This document shows, piece after piece, positions 47,919-58,742 of a stretch of 64,000 bases of DNA. The notes beneath the pieces are model-generated. The model ran no database searches and was not told where the DNA came from. It saw only the letters and a list, made by a program, of their open reading frames with translations. Positions within the stretch are counted from its first letter, which is position 1; every line of letters begins with the position of its first letter. The position numbers and the translations under genes are program-made. The stretch lies in contig CANTFL010001443.1 in assembly GCA_947650285.1 (NCBI GenBank), positions 62,001 to 126,000 of the forward strand, read 5' to 3'. This DNA comes from Hyaloperonospora brassicae (taxonomy: Eukaryota > Oomycota > Peronosporomycetes > Peronosporales > Peronosporaceae).

Positions 47919-49597
47919 GCTGCGACGACACCAAGAACCCGAAATGGCTCATCGACTCGGGCGCGACGCAGCACATGTCGTACTCGAAGTGCTTTATGGT
48001 CAACTACAAGACCATCGATCCAGTCGACGTGCACCTCGCGGATGACGGTGTTGTGCAAGCGATCGGCAGCGGCGACATCGTGATGAAGATGAAGACTCCA
48101 AGTGGCGTCAAAAAGGGTGTACTCACGAACGTGTGGCACATCCCCAAGCTGACGCGCAACTTGTTCTCGGTCGGCCGATTCACCAAGGATGCCGCGCCGA
48201 TGACATTCGACACCAGTGTCTGCCACGTCAAACTCAAGGGCCAGAAATGGAAGATCGGCGAGCTCGCGGGCAAGGGTCTCTTCAAGCTGTGCGTGACGCC
48301 TGCACAAGCGGAAAGTGCGAGCGTCGCGAATGTGGCTGAAGCGCCGCAGATGAGCAAGTCGTACCTGTGGCACCTGCGACTAGGCCACATCGGCCACGGC
48401 GGACTCGACACGATTGTGAAGCAGAAACTCAGCGTCGGCATTGACATTGCGTCGGTGAACAAGTGGGAGCTCTGCGGCGGATGCGCGCTCGGCAAGCAGA
48501 CGCGTGTGAGTTTCCAGTCGACTACAAACGAACGCGCCAAGAACGTACTCGACATCGTACATAGCGATGTATGCGGCCCGATTCAGACGTCGACGTTCTC
48601 CGCCAAGCGCTACTTCGTGACGTTCATTGACGACAGGTCGCGGTTCTGCGTGGTGTTCCTACTTCGCAGCAAGTCGGAAGTGCTGGACAAGCTCGTGCAG
48701 TTCGTCAAGTTCGCCGAGACCCAGACTGGGAGGCGTGTGAAGGTGCTTCGGAGCGACAACGGCGGCGAGTACGTGTCCAAAAAATTCGCCGCATTCTGCC
48801 GCAACGAGGGCATCGTGCAGCAGTTCACGCCTCCGTACACGCCGCAGCTTAACGGAGTTGCTGAGCGAATGAATCGGACGTTGGTCGAGAGTGCGCGGTG
48901 CACGATCGAACACGCGGGACTATCCAAGCGCTACTGGGGTGAAGCGGTGACGACGGCAGCGTTTCTGCGGAACCGATGCCCGACGCGTGCGACTGGCAAC
49001 GACAAGTCGCCACACGAAGCATGGACGCGGAAGAAGCCGTTGTTAAAAAACCTCAAGGTCTTTGGTTGTCACGCGTATGTGCACGTACCAAGGGAGAAGC
49101 GGTCGAAGCTCGACGCAAGGTCGGTGTTGTTTCGTTTCTTGGGCTACTCGGACCATGAGAAAGCGTATCGGTTCGAGGAGCTGTCGAGCAGCCGGATCGT
49201 GGTGAGTCGCGACGCGCAGTTCATGGACGACACGTTCGACAGCGGCAAGCGCGGCCAAGTCGGAAGCAGCACGTCAGTCGAGATTGCAGATGTCGACAAA
49301 GCGACCGACGGTGCATACAGAGATGACTACAGCAACCAAGACGAGGACGACGGCATGACTGAGCAACCGGCGGTGCCAGTCTCTACGAACGAGCGACCTC
49401 AATTGCAACAACGCCAGTCTTCGCGTCGCCAGCCCCAGCAGTCGCGGCAACCTAACGTCGAGTACCCATTGAAGTCCAAGCGTCATTCTCGGACGCGCTC
49501 GCTCAAACTTCTGTCGGAGCCACCTGTGGAGAAGCGATACGGACGCGTGGGTCGTGCAAGTGCAACAAGTTCGACGCCAGCACCAGCTTCAAGGTAA
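47915..49597 (+). CDS. Copia protease and integrase
   Basis: A 560-codon open frame. The protease has WLIDSGATQHMSY and the conserved VWHIPKLTRNLFSVGR. The GAG-pre-integrase zinc part reads LWHLRLGHIGHGGLD, then CGGCALGK. The integrase core shows HSDVCGPI (D), RSDNGGEYVSKKF (D) and NGVAERMNRTLVESAR (E). The linker to the RT is Gln/Ser-rich. The frame starts four bases before the gag stop and ends at TAA 49595-49597. Domains look intact. Confidence 0.9.
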   Translation: MSCDDTKNPKWLIDSGATQHMSYSKCFMVNYKTIDPVDVHLADDGVVQAIGSGDIVMKMKTPSGVKKGVLTNVWHIPKLTRNLFSVGRFTKDAAPMTFDTSVCHVKLKGQKWKIGELAGKGLFKLCVTPAQAESASVANVAEAPQMSKSYLWHLRLGHIGHGGLDTIVKQKLSVGIDIASVNKWELCGGCALGKQTRVSFQSTTNERAKNVLDIVHSDVCGPIQTSTFSAKRYFVTFIDDRSRFCVVFLLRSKSEVLDKLVQFVKFAETQTGRRVKVLRSDNGGEYVSKKFAAFCRNEGIVQQFTPPYTPQLNGVAERMNRTLVESARCTIEHAGLSKRYWGEAVTTAAFLRNRCPTRATGNDKSPHEAWTRKKPLLKNLKVFGCHAYVHVPREKRSKLDARSVLFRFLGYSDHEKAYRFEELSSSRIVVSRDAQFMDDTFDSGKRGQVGSSTSVEIADVDKATDGAYRDDYSNQDEDDGMTEQPAVPVSTNERPQLQQRQSSRRQPQQSRQPNVEYPLKSKRHSRTRSLKLLSEPPVEKRYGRVGRASATSSTPAPASR

Positions 49598-49600
49598 TCG

Positions 49601-51188
49601 CTCGATGACATGTCGGCGATACTCGCGTCGATTGAAGAAGAAGAAGAAATGAATGCGATCACGTCGTTTATTCAGTGGGGGATTTGCCGACGTCGTTCGA
49701 GTCGGTGATGGAATCCAGCGACGCAAGCAAGTGGATCGAAGCGTGCGACTCCGAGTTTGAGTCGCTCTGCAAGAACGAGACGTGGGAGCTCGTGCCATTG
49801 CCACATGGTCGCAAGGCCATCAGCAGCAAGTGGGGTTCAAGGTAAAGGAGACCGTCGAAGGCCTCATCGAGCGATACAAGGCGCGTCTCGTCGCAATGGG
49901 TTTCCTGCAGAAGTACAGCGTAGACTTCGAAGAGACGTTTGCGCCAGTGGCCAAGTTCACGTCGATCCGGATGATCTTGAGCATCGCGGCCCGGTACAAG
50001 CTTGTGCTGCACCAGATGGATGTCAAGACGGCGTTCCTGAACGGTCTGCTCGAAGAAGAGATCCACATGAAGCAACCCGAAGGATTTGTCGACCCCAAGA
50101 ATCCCGACCTTGTGTACAAATTCAAGCGCGCGTTGTATGGTCTCAAGCAGTCGCCTCGCATGTGGAATCAGACCATCGACGAGTTTATGCGCAAGATCGG
50201 TTTCACCAAGTGCGAGATGGATCACTGCGTGTACGTCAAGAGTGACGACAAGGCCATGATGTTTGTGGTGCTCTACGTCGACGACCTCATCCTCGCGTGC
50301 AACGACATGGATCTGCTCGTAGCGATCAATTGTGCGTTGAGGGAGCGCTTTGAGATGTCCGACCTCGGTGAACTTAATTACTGCCTCGGCATGGAATTCG
50401 AGCGTGATGACAAGTCGGGCGACGTGTTGATGAAGCAAACCAAGTTTGTGCACTCGATCTTGACTAAATTCGGCATGCAAGACTGCAAGCCCGTGAAGAC
50501 ACCTCAAGACCCTGGACTGAAGTTGACCAAGACCATGTGCGAAGGTGGTTGCATGCATGACGACACCATGAAGGGTGTACCATATCGCAGTGCGGTCGGT
50601 GCTGTGATTTACCTAATGGTTGGCACTCGTCCAGATCTCGCCGCTGCCGTAGGCACACTGAGCCAGTTCGCCGCCGATCCGTGTCCGACGCATTGGAAAG
50701 CCCTCAAGCGCGTGCTCCGGTACCTGCAAGCGACTCCGACGCACGGCATTCGTTTATCCGGCTCCAGCGACGTTGAGTTGATCGGCTACTCGGACGCGGA
50801 TTGGGCTGGCGACATTGAGACTCGACGCAGCACCAGCGGTTACGTGTTCTTGTTCAACGAAGGGTGCATCAGCTGGCGCAGCAAGAAGCAGCGCACCGTG
50901 GCTCTCTCATCGACTGAAGCCGAGTACATGGCACTTTCGGAAGCAATTCAAGAGGCAGTCTGGCTCAAGGCCTTCATGAGTGAACTCGGCGAAAAAGCGG
51001 GCGACGGTGCTTTGACGGTGTTTGAAGACAATCAAGGCGCGATCGCTTTGGCCAAGAATCCGGAGTTTTACAAGCGCATTAGGCACATCGATATTCGCTA
51101 CCTTTTTGTGCGCGAGAAGGTCGAGGACGGCCAAGTGGTGCTGGAGTACTGTTCAACGCAAGACATGCTCGCGGACATCATGACATAG
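49601..51188 (+). CDS. Copia reverse transcriptase and RNase H
   Basis: From about 49678 one frame reads [19 protein letters not shown] and [18 protein letters not shown] single-base loss near 49832 shifts into the long frame 49782-51188, with [48 protein letters not shown] (catalytic YVDD) and [34 protein letters not shown] (RNase H). A TAG at 51186 replaces the usual Lys of ADIMTKPI, and coding sequence continues after it. Lesions are few, in line with a recent insertion. Confidence 0.88.
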
Positions 51189-51254
51189 CCGATCGCCGCC
51201 ACTCAGTTCGACGCTCTTCGCAACATGTTGGGCAATAAGGCACCACGGTCTGCC

Positions 51255-51268
51255 GAGGCGAGTGGGAG
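51255..51268 (+). promoter_or_regulatory. Polypurine tract of the Copia element
   Basis: GAGGCGAGTGGGAG lies directly before the right LTR. Confidence 0.65.
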
Positions 51269-51591
51269 TATTGTAAAAGGAACGCCTCGGCATGAATTAG
51301 AAACGTACGACTAGACGATTAGTAATGCGCGACCAGACGATTAGTAATGCGCGATGTGGCGATTACTAATGCGCGATGTGGCGATTACTAATGCGCGACT
51401 AGACGATTAGTAATGCGCGATGTGGCGATTACTAATGCGCGACTAGACGATTAGTAATGCGCGATATAGCGATCAGAAACGTGTAGTCGAAGAATCCAGT
51501 AGGCTTAGAGTAGCAACAGACTTTGTGAACCAAGGACCTAAATATATTCACTTTGCATTTTGCATCCAACCACTCAAGCGCAATTACAACG
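51269..51591 (+). repeat. 3' LTR of the Copia element (323 bp)
   Basis: Exactly 22 bp longer than the 5' LTR, by one extra unit of the GCGCGA-started array (about 51320-51468). Confidence 0.92.
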
Positions 51592-52241
51592 GGTTTTGCT
51601 CGATCGAGTCCCTCCCCACTTATCCAAGATTCACACTCTAGAAGTGCGGGCAAACGTGGAAGGCGTAAGCCATTCGCGTAAAACGGTGTGTGCTGTGTGG
51701 AAGCATGCACCGAATTATTGATGGCGAATTCCACCATGAGTAAAAATTCGCTCCGGCTCGGAAACGAGTGGACATATCCCCGAAGGATCTCTTCGAGGAC
51801 ACGGTTCGCACGTTCCGTCTGACCATCTGTTTCTGGATGGTCAGAAGTGGACATCTTCAATCGTGTTCCCAGAGTACGGAACACGGTTTGCCAAAATGCC
51901 GCCGTGAACCGAGGGTCACGGTCGAATACGAGTTCACGGGGTAACCCGTGGAGTCGGAAGATCGTGTCTAGAAAGACACGAGCACAACCTTGAGCCTTGA
52001 TCGACTCAGGGACAGCTGCAAGATGGACCATCTTGCTGAATTGGTCAACAAACAAAAGAATACCATTATTCTTGTGAGCGTCTTCGGGAAAACCGAAGAC
52101 GAAGGACATTTAAACGAACTGCCAGCACTCTGCCGGGACCGGTAGAGGCTGTAATGGGGCACGGTATGAAGGAATAGGCTTCACCCGTTGACAAACTTCG
52201 CAAGAACGTATGTACTTGCGTACGAAATGATTCTGGCGGGG
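51592..52241 (-). pseudogene. Integrase core of Gypsy A
   Basis: On the minus strand MSFVFGFPEDAHKNNG, FVDQFSKMVHLA, VFDRDPRFTAAFW and TDGQTERANRVLEEILRGY give the D, D and E of a retroviral-type integrase. A stop at 52242 separates it from the RT frame. It is cut at 51592 by the Copia insertion. Confidence 0.85.
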
Positions 52242-53961
52242 CTAGTAAAAGTCACGACTTACCGTGAGGTAAGTCTTTTCTCTCCCACGATGGCCGCCTG
52301 TTGGGGCATCGTGACACTCATACATGATGCGTAAACGCAAATCATCATGAGCGGGGACGACGACACGAGGCGTGTCGCCGTCAACAGCTGTATAGTACAG
52401 CAACCCGTTGCGTGTCGTATACCGATCCGAGGAGGATCGGTACGAATCCAGTAAATCTTTCAATGATTTGCTGGATGGATTCAACAGATAATCCACTAAT
52501 CGCAGAAGATCCTTACCTTCTGCGTATGCCTTTCGTATGTCGTCAAGTAAGCTTGACGACGGAACACTGGCTCTCAGTGTCACAACAGTGGGCTTATCCT
52601 CACTGTTGGATTGTGCGTCCGGCTCGAAATCGGGCCGGCGCGAAAGCGCATCAGCGACGACATTGAGTCGTCCTGGTTTATACTCTATGGTGAAGTTATA
52701 CTCCGCTAAGAAAGACAGCCACCTCGACATCCTTTGCGAGAGGTGTGGGCTGTTTACGGCCGTGCGTAGTGACGCATGGTCCGTATAGACAACAAACGGT
52801 CTATCTCCGAGGAGATAGACGCGAAACTTAGCCAGTAAGTACTTCATGGCAAGGAGTTCCTTGTCATGCACTGGGTAATTGCGCTCATCTGCCTGCAGCT
52901 GACGCGACTGATAACAGATGACGCGCTCTGCGCCGTCTGTGTCAAATTGCATCAATGCACATCCTACATCCAAATTGCTGGCGTCACAGACCACATGAAA
53001 AGGTCTGTCCTGATCTGCAATCGCCAAGATCGGCGACTGCATCAAGCTTTGTTTGATACCTTCAAACGAACGATGACACTCAGCGTTCCATGACCACTTG
53101 ACATTTTTCTTGAGCAAACAAGAATGATGTACCGTCGTTTCGGCGTAGTTGCGCGAGTACTTGTGCAAGTACGCCGATAGACCAAGGAACTTCCTTATTC
53201 CTTTGACATCGACTGGCACTGGCCAGTCGGTGATCGCCTTGATCTTTTCGGGATCAGGGCGTACGCCGTGTTTACCCACGATGCACCCAAGAAGTGGTAT
53301 TTCGATAGCCGCGAATATACACTTCTTGAGGTTGGCGTACAACTTATACTTGCGCATAAGTTGAAGAACCTGACGAACGTGAGTTCTGTGAACTTTAACG
53401 TCCGTCTTTCCGTCCATAGCCCGGCTATGGACCAACACATCGTCAAAATAACTCGGTGCGAAGTCTCGCACCGGTCTCAACATATTTGTGACACATCTGT
53501 TGAATGTTGCAGGGGCATTGATTAGTCCCTGTGGCATAACTAGCCACTCCCACAGCATCCCGCTGGTATTTATCACTGCCGTGAACGGGATGTCCCGTTC
53601 ACGCATGAGGATCTGATAGAATCCATCCATCAGATCCGTGGACGAAAAGATGGTACTCTTTGACATACCATCTATGATTACGTCCTTCCTCGGTATCGGC
53701 GTCTGAGCCGGTACCGTTGCAGCATTCAATATATTAAAAAACGTGCACTATATGCCATCCTCCTGTGGTCTTTCGCACACAGAAGGTCGGAGAGCTGTGA
53801 GGGGATGTTGATTCCCTCAAATGGCCCGCTGCTAAGCGATCGGCAAAGAACTTGTCGATTGCTATCACTTGTTTACGAGGCAGTGGCCACTGCTTCATGA
53901 CAAAATATTTCGAGCCCGGTTTGAGCTCGATCTCGTGTCGAGTGCCTTTGTCCTTAGGCAA
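52242..53961 (-). pseudogene. Reverse transcriptase and RNase H of Gypsy A
   Basis: A long 495-codon frame (53729-52242) preceded by a short one (53961-53734), joined after one frameshift near 53732. It shows KYFVMKQWPLPRKQV, STDLMDGFYQILMRERDIPF, WLVMPQGLINAPATFNR and SYFDDVLVHSRAM (catalytic FDD), then FHVVCDASNLDVGCAL, VYTDHASLRTAV and DALSRRPDFEPD (RNase H), and the integrase zinc-binding start GGHRGREKTYLTVSRDFY. The RT proper is unbroken. Confidence 0.88.
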
Positions 53962-54450
53962 CTTGCAAGGTACGGATTAAGGGAACACATCCTTGAATTC
54001 GATCAAATCCTTGTACAAAGGATTTGCCTGAAGTGACTCCCAGGATTGAGACGTGTATCGCTCAATCCGAGTCTTCTCATCGAAGACACTTTCGTCCATC
54101 GATGAGCTGCTGAGAACCCGTTCATTCTCAGCAAATACTGTCGCCGACTGAATATCGGCCACATACTGATCCTATGTGACGAGTATGAAGATCTGCATGG
54201 CTTTTCCACTACGCAGATCATGCAAGAACCGTTTCGGTTCTAGCGTTGGCAACTGAGTTATCTCCGAAGTCAACTTCGGAGGCACAATCAGATCAAGCGT
54301 TTAAGCGCCTACGCTTGATCCGTCATTGACCAAGACGTTCAACGTCTCGGTTACTTCCTAAGAACTTCGTTCCACAGGTTGCTGAAGGCCTAATCGTTCA
54401 GCAAGTGACTCTTGAGGAATTCCTTCTTCAAGTACGCGGGGACTTATTCC

Positions 54451-55239
54451 CTAGACGTCTTCTGACTGTGGCTGTGCAACCACAGTCAGGTACCAATCCT
54501 CTACGGTCGACTCTTCAGTCGACCTAGGATGTCCATGTTGTCTCTTGTGGGCAACCGGTATACTCTCGCTAGGATGTCGTACGCTAGGCGTACATCCACG
54601 TCCCGGTCCAATTGACTTATTCGAGTGGTGGACCTTCGGCGCCGCCTGTTCTTCTGTACAGCCGCCGGGAGATTGCTCCACAGTGTAGTGATCAACTACA
54701 CTGTGATCTTGTGCGGTCGTGCTAACGACCGTACCGCAAGTGAGGCCATCGCACTCACTCGCAATACATCCACACGCTTGTGGACGCTCCAAGATGTTCA
54801 TCAGATGGCCATCTGATGAACAAGTGGCAGGCATCTTCACGGATCGATGCTGCCAGCTCACCCTTGGCTTGTACTTTCTGAGCCAAGGTAATCCCAGGAT
54901 GACATCAAATTTGTCATCCAGATCCAGTACGATGAATTCATCATCGTAGTGTTCGCATTCCAACGTGTAGTGGATTTCTACAACACGTTTCTCAACGGTA
55001 ATCGATGCGCCTGTTGCAAGGCGCTCTGTCATTCTCGTGAGAGGAATGTCGCGCTCAACGAACTTGAGCCTACGACCCTCTAGTGACTGGCGACAAACAA
55101 AGTTGTTCGACGCCCCACAGTCTACTAGGGCACGAAGCGACAAACCATTTGTCGCTTCCAACTTCAAGGTGATGAGCGAAACGTCATCAACAATTGCAGA
55201 AACACACAATGATTGTGTATCTGGAGCAGCTTTCGTCAA
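54451..55239 (-). pseudogene. Aspartic protease of Gypsy A
   Basis: A 262-codon open frame with LRALVDCGASNNFVCRQSL (active-site D, with Cys in the place of Ser/Thr), FIVLDLDDKFDVILGLPWL and KYKPRVSWQHRSV. A His/Ser-rich linker follows. The remaining linker to the RT (53962-54450) is broken. Confidence 0.8.
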
Positions 55240-55269
55240 GAAATTTGCAAATTCTCTTGAGGTTGCTGG

Positions 55270-56385
55270 ATCAGTAGGGAGCTACGCCCCTACTGACCCC
55301 GACCATTTTTTGATGGTCCGTCTCGCTGTTGCGGCTTCGCAACAGCGCTGGACCCACGTCCATTTCCCTTCTTGGCGAATGGTCGTCCATTTCGCTCAGG
55401 ACTGCTTGGTACTGGGCGTGGAGCACTACACTCATGTGCGAATACCCTAACTTCTGACAGCGATTGCACTTCAGCAATCGCTTGTTGTTCGAAGAGCGAG
55501 GTCTCTTGATCTGAACATAGCAGAGGTTCATTGGTTCTGGACCTCCGATCTCTTGTCGTCTCGGTGGAAGATAAGCGTTTGAGCTAGCATGAGCCTGTCT
55601 AATGCTAAAGTCTTCCTGTTCCGCGGCTGATATCGCATCTTATAGCGTATTCAGCTTAAGGCGGAACAGGTGGCTCCTGACGGGCCTTTCTGCGAGCCCT
55701 TGCATGAATACCGAATCAACGTGTGTTCATGGACTGGGTTAGCAGTTATACTACTCGCAAGGAGTCGTATATGTTGAGCGTAAGCGTGCACATCACGCTT
55801 ACCCAGCTTGAGTTTCAGTAGCTCTGAACGATCCCTAAACTCAGCGCGTGGCGGCTCAAACGTTTGTCTGAGCCGGGCCTTGAAGTCATCTAGCGACCTA
55901 AACACATTTGGGTCGCTACTCTCGAGTCCCAGGGGCCAAGTATTGACACTCCCTGCCAAGTGGGTTTGAGCAAATGTGAGTTTCATTTGCTCATCTTCGA
56001 CGCGACGAGCTCTTTAGGATCTGTCGAGTTCGACAAATCATAGTAAAAGGGAGTCCTCCGGGACTCCACTGTACTTGGAGATGTCAACCTTCATGACCTC
56101 GGGATGACGCGCATGCGCCGTCCCGCCCACAGCAGCATGGAATTGCTGCTGTCTCAACAGCTCTGTCTGTTGAGCACCGAGTTCTCTCAACTGCTCGGCC
56201 TGTAGAGAGCCTTGCTGGTGAAGCAAGGCTACTTTCTCTCTTTCGGCGACAAGTTCATTTTGAATGAACTTGGCTATAGCGGCATGTTGTTGGTCTCTGT
56301 CTAGAGAATCCAACATGGCGCTAATGGCAGTTTCGCCTACGGTAGAGCTCATTCGTTCTACCGCACTCCATTCGATGTCACTCAA
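55270..56385 (-). pseudogene. gag of Gypsy A
   Basis: The first frame (56385-56038) has a Gln-rich coiled region (REKVALLHQQGSLQAEQLRE) and KVDISKYSGVPEDSLL. The second (55986-55651) has MKLTFAQTHLAGSVNTWPLG and FKARLRQTFEPPRAEFRDR, the capsid. A decayed zinc knuckle follows (CNRCQKLGYSHMSV, with His and last Cys lost). At least two frame breaks separate the parts. Confidence 0.8.
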
Positions 56386-56470
56386 ATGGTTAACCCATCA
56401 CGCGTGGCGTGGAAGCTGTCCTTCTCATCCAGCATGTTCATGTCAAATGAGGTGGTTGTGGTCGCTGGAA

Positions 56471-56489
56471 GGACTACAAAGTGCTACCA
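56471..56489 (-). promoter_or_regulatory. Primer-binding-site candidate of Gypsy A
   Basis: On the minus strand TGGTAGCACTTTGTAGTCC starts two bases after the 5' LTR end. Confidence 0.6.
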
Positions 56490-56491
56490 GG

Positions 56492-56880
56492 TGTAACGGG
56501 GCACACCCTTGCGTGAACTTGATGCAAGGGCTGAGGTGTCCGACAGACTTACACGAGGCAAACGAGGAAGCGTAGATAGAGTGAAAGTAAAACTGTTGTA
56601 TTAATATAAATAAGTCTTTTATCCACTGTCTCTCTGTTTATTCTGACTTAAATATGTTAATATAACTGAGTGTATGGTGACGTCTACTCACCACTCATTG
56701 TGCGCGTCCTGCGGCGATTGGTGGGTTGATATCATCACGATATCAACCATTGAGCAGACCTTTTGGTCGCCTCACCAATATCACCACTATCGGTGATATT
56801 GTTCAAAGAATATTCACTTAATATTCTTTATTGTCACTTTCTCATAGTGAAAATTCCATGTAAGGGGCTGCCCCGTTACA
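56492..56880 (-). repeat. 5' LTR of Gypsy A (389 bp)
   Basis: It starts TGTAACGGGGCACACC and ends GCTGCCCCGTTACA in plus reading. About 13% of positions differ from the 3' LTR, yet the core palindrome (56724-56748) is unchanged. Confidence 0.92.
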
Positions 56881-56885
56881 GTCAG

Positions 56886-57340
56886 GGTAAGAATGAACTA
56901 ACGGACTATGTCTAAGATCTGAGAACTCTGATGACCGATATGCAGTCTTACCCTCTCCCTGATACAGTCTGTTTGACTGTCTTCTTGGAATGGCTTCGCA
57001 ATGGCGTTGCCCGGACCGAGGTTTTTCGGTTCCAATCCTCTACTTTTGAAGAGACGGTGAGCATCGCTCAGAATGCTGATCACAACTTTAAGTCGGCCAG
57101 ACTTGGTTGGAACGGGTACAATTCAAGATTTGCGAGGGCAACCTCTGCGACCAACTCGGCTTACTGTAAGCTAGAACCGATGGATCTCAGCCATGCTGAA
57201 GATGAAGGTGAAGCGGAGTTTCATGTTGTAGAGCAATGACAGGAAGTGAGACGTTGTTCCTTGTGCGGAAGAACTAAACACTTGCGTCCTACTTGTCCTT
57301 TGCGCAAGCAGTGCCAGACTCCCACAAGTCGAAATCCCGG
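56886..57340 (+). pseudogene. gag of Gypsy B, right half, with zinc knuckle
   Basis: After the GTCAG duplication the frame resumes as GKNELTDYV, then FLEWLRNGVARTEVFR and MDLSHAEDEGEAEFHVVEQ. After a TGA at 57237 the same frame gives CSLCGRTKHLRPTC (57255-57296), an intact CCHC knuckle. Confidence 0.8.
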
Positions 57341-57509
57341 TCCAAACCAGAAACCAGGTATGGCACGGAGAAACGTCGACACCCCGTAGGCGCGGGGTGC
57401 TCTACTGGGGTAGAACTGAGTTATGTTACTTCTCTACGAGGTAGAGTGAAACAGGGCTTAGCCCACCGAGCTCTGTGCCCGCCAGCAATCTGCGTGGATA
57501 CAGATCTGG

Positions 57510-57870
57510 CATGTTAATCGCCGAGGCGAAAGTTGAACGCTATGAGAAGCATTGGTCGATCCTAATCGACACCGGAGCATCATGTAATTATGATCGACGT
57601 CGTTCCATTGGGGGAAGTATGCGATACGCTGAAGCGCCTAAAGCGCATGAAGGTGATTAGACCACCGTTCGTTCAGCGACTGGTAGTCGCATCACGGTGC
57701 CTAAATTTCAATTGAAATTAGGTGTGAAGTTTTTGTACTTTGACAGCATTGAACGCTGTCTTGTCGTCGATTTGGATTCAATATATGATCTCACACTGGG
57801 TAATGGTTGGCTTAAACAACATGAGCCATGGATTTATTGGAGGTCTAAGACTTTAGGTGCCACGCGAAAT
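57510..57870 (+). pseudogene. Aspartic protease of Gypsy B
   Basis: WSILIDTGASCNYDRRRS carries the DTGA active site near 57568. A stop at 57658 precedes RITVPKFQLKLGVKF, CLVVDLDSIYDLTLG and WLKQHEPWIYWRSK. The linker (57870-58740) is open to 58467 with no domain. Confidence 0.75.
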
Positions 57871-58742
57871 GTTCCTAGCAAAGCTTTGGAGAGTCACGAA
57901 CCCACCTTTGCTAGGCAACAAAAACGCTATTGGCGCGAGTCATTAACGGAAGATGTCAATGTGCTGGGCATTGGTATGTCGGAGCTAACTAACTCCAATT
58001 TCAATGACATCAATATTGAGCAGATATATTTCTCCGTATGTGAAGGTAGTTATACTCCGTTGAGTGATACTCGTTGTGATACTGAGTCACTGCATGCTGC
58101 AGACATGGTTGACCTAGGGCCGAGACATAAAGGATGTAATTCCTCTGATGTGAGTGGGGTGGCACGTGAAATTCCACCGAGTGAGGGCGGCCGAGGTGGC
58201 ACCTCACTGAATGTAGGTAATGACATTGATGGCGAGAAGCCGGAGTGTTCAGGGCTAGGCCCGGATGCCGTACGTAAAGTGGTACGTGTAAATCCACTGG
58301 GTGAAGTGTTCGAGTTACGTAACACTTCACCAGATGTCGTTCAGGACATGAGCTCTCGTATAGAGCGTGCTAAGATAAATATCAACCTCGAGGACCCTAC
58401 TGTCCAGGCCTCCAGGCGGCGTAAGGTTTCTTGGAGGAAACAATCCCAGCGAGGGTGGCAACTGTGAAGCGCCCAACGTATAAGAAGTCACGAAGTGATA
58501 ATAGTAATTAGACCCAATATACACTTGTCAATGGGTTGAACGGCCAGATCGATGGCAATATTAGTCTTGAGACTCTTCCACCCTTGGATACTCTCTTTGA
58601 CCTAGACGAAATGTCTGACGGCGAATTTAGCCAAGCCTTGCATGCAGGAGAATAATCCGAGTTAGTGTTCATTCGGCCGGATATTAAGTTGAACTCATCC
58701 TCGTTATAGAAAGAGTCTATCTTTGAGTACAAAAAGGCAGCA

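Larger units (their letters stand above)
46756..51591 (+). mobile_element. Copia element, nearly intact, inserted in integrase of Gypsy A
   Basis: A 4.84-kb element with LTRs at 46756-47056 and 51269-51591, TGTTG...CAACA termini (one changed base at each end of the right LTR) and GGTTTT repeats at 46750-46755 and 51592-51597. Its order is gag, protease, integrase, RT, RNase H, which defines Copia. Only a few lesions break the frame. Confidence 0.93.
44063..56880 (-). mobile_element. Gypsy element A, minus strand, inserted in gag of B
   Basis: A 12.8-kb insertion (about 8 kb without the nested Copia) with perfect GTCAG duplications at 44058-44062 and 56881-56885. Read on the minus strand: 5' LTR 56880-56492, PBS candidate, gag, protease, RT, RNase H, integrase (split by Copia), chromodomain, polypurine tract, 3' LTR 44454-44063. 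Confidence 0.95.

Noticed and set aside
49668..50558. 296-codon open frame on the minus strand
   Set aside because: It lies fully opposite the Copia RT and has no domain; high-GC codon bias of the sense strand explains it. Unlike the antisense frames of Gypsy A and B, it does not extend into a region without sense coding.
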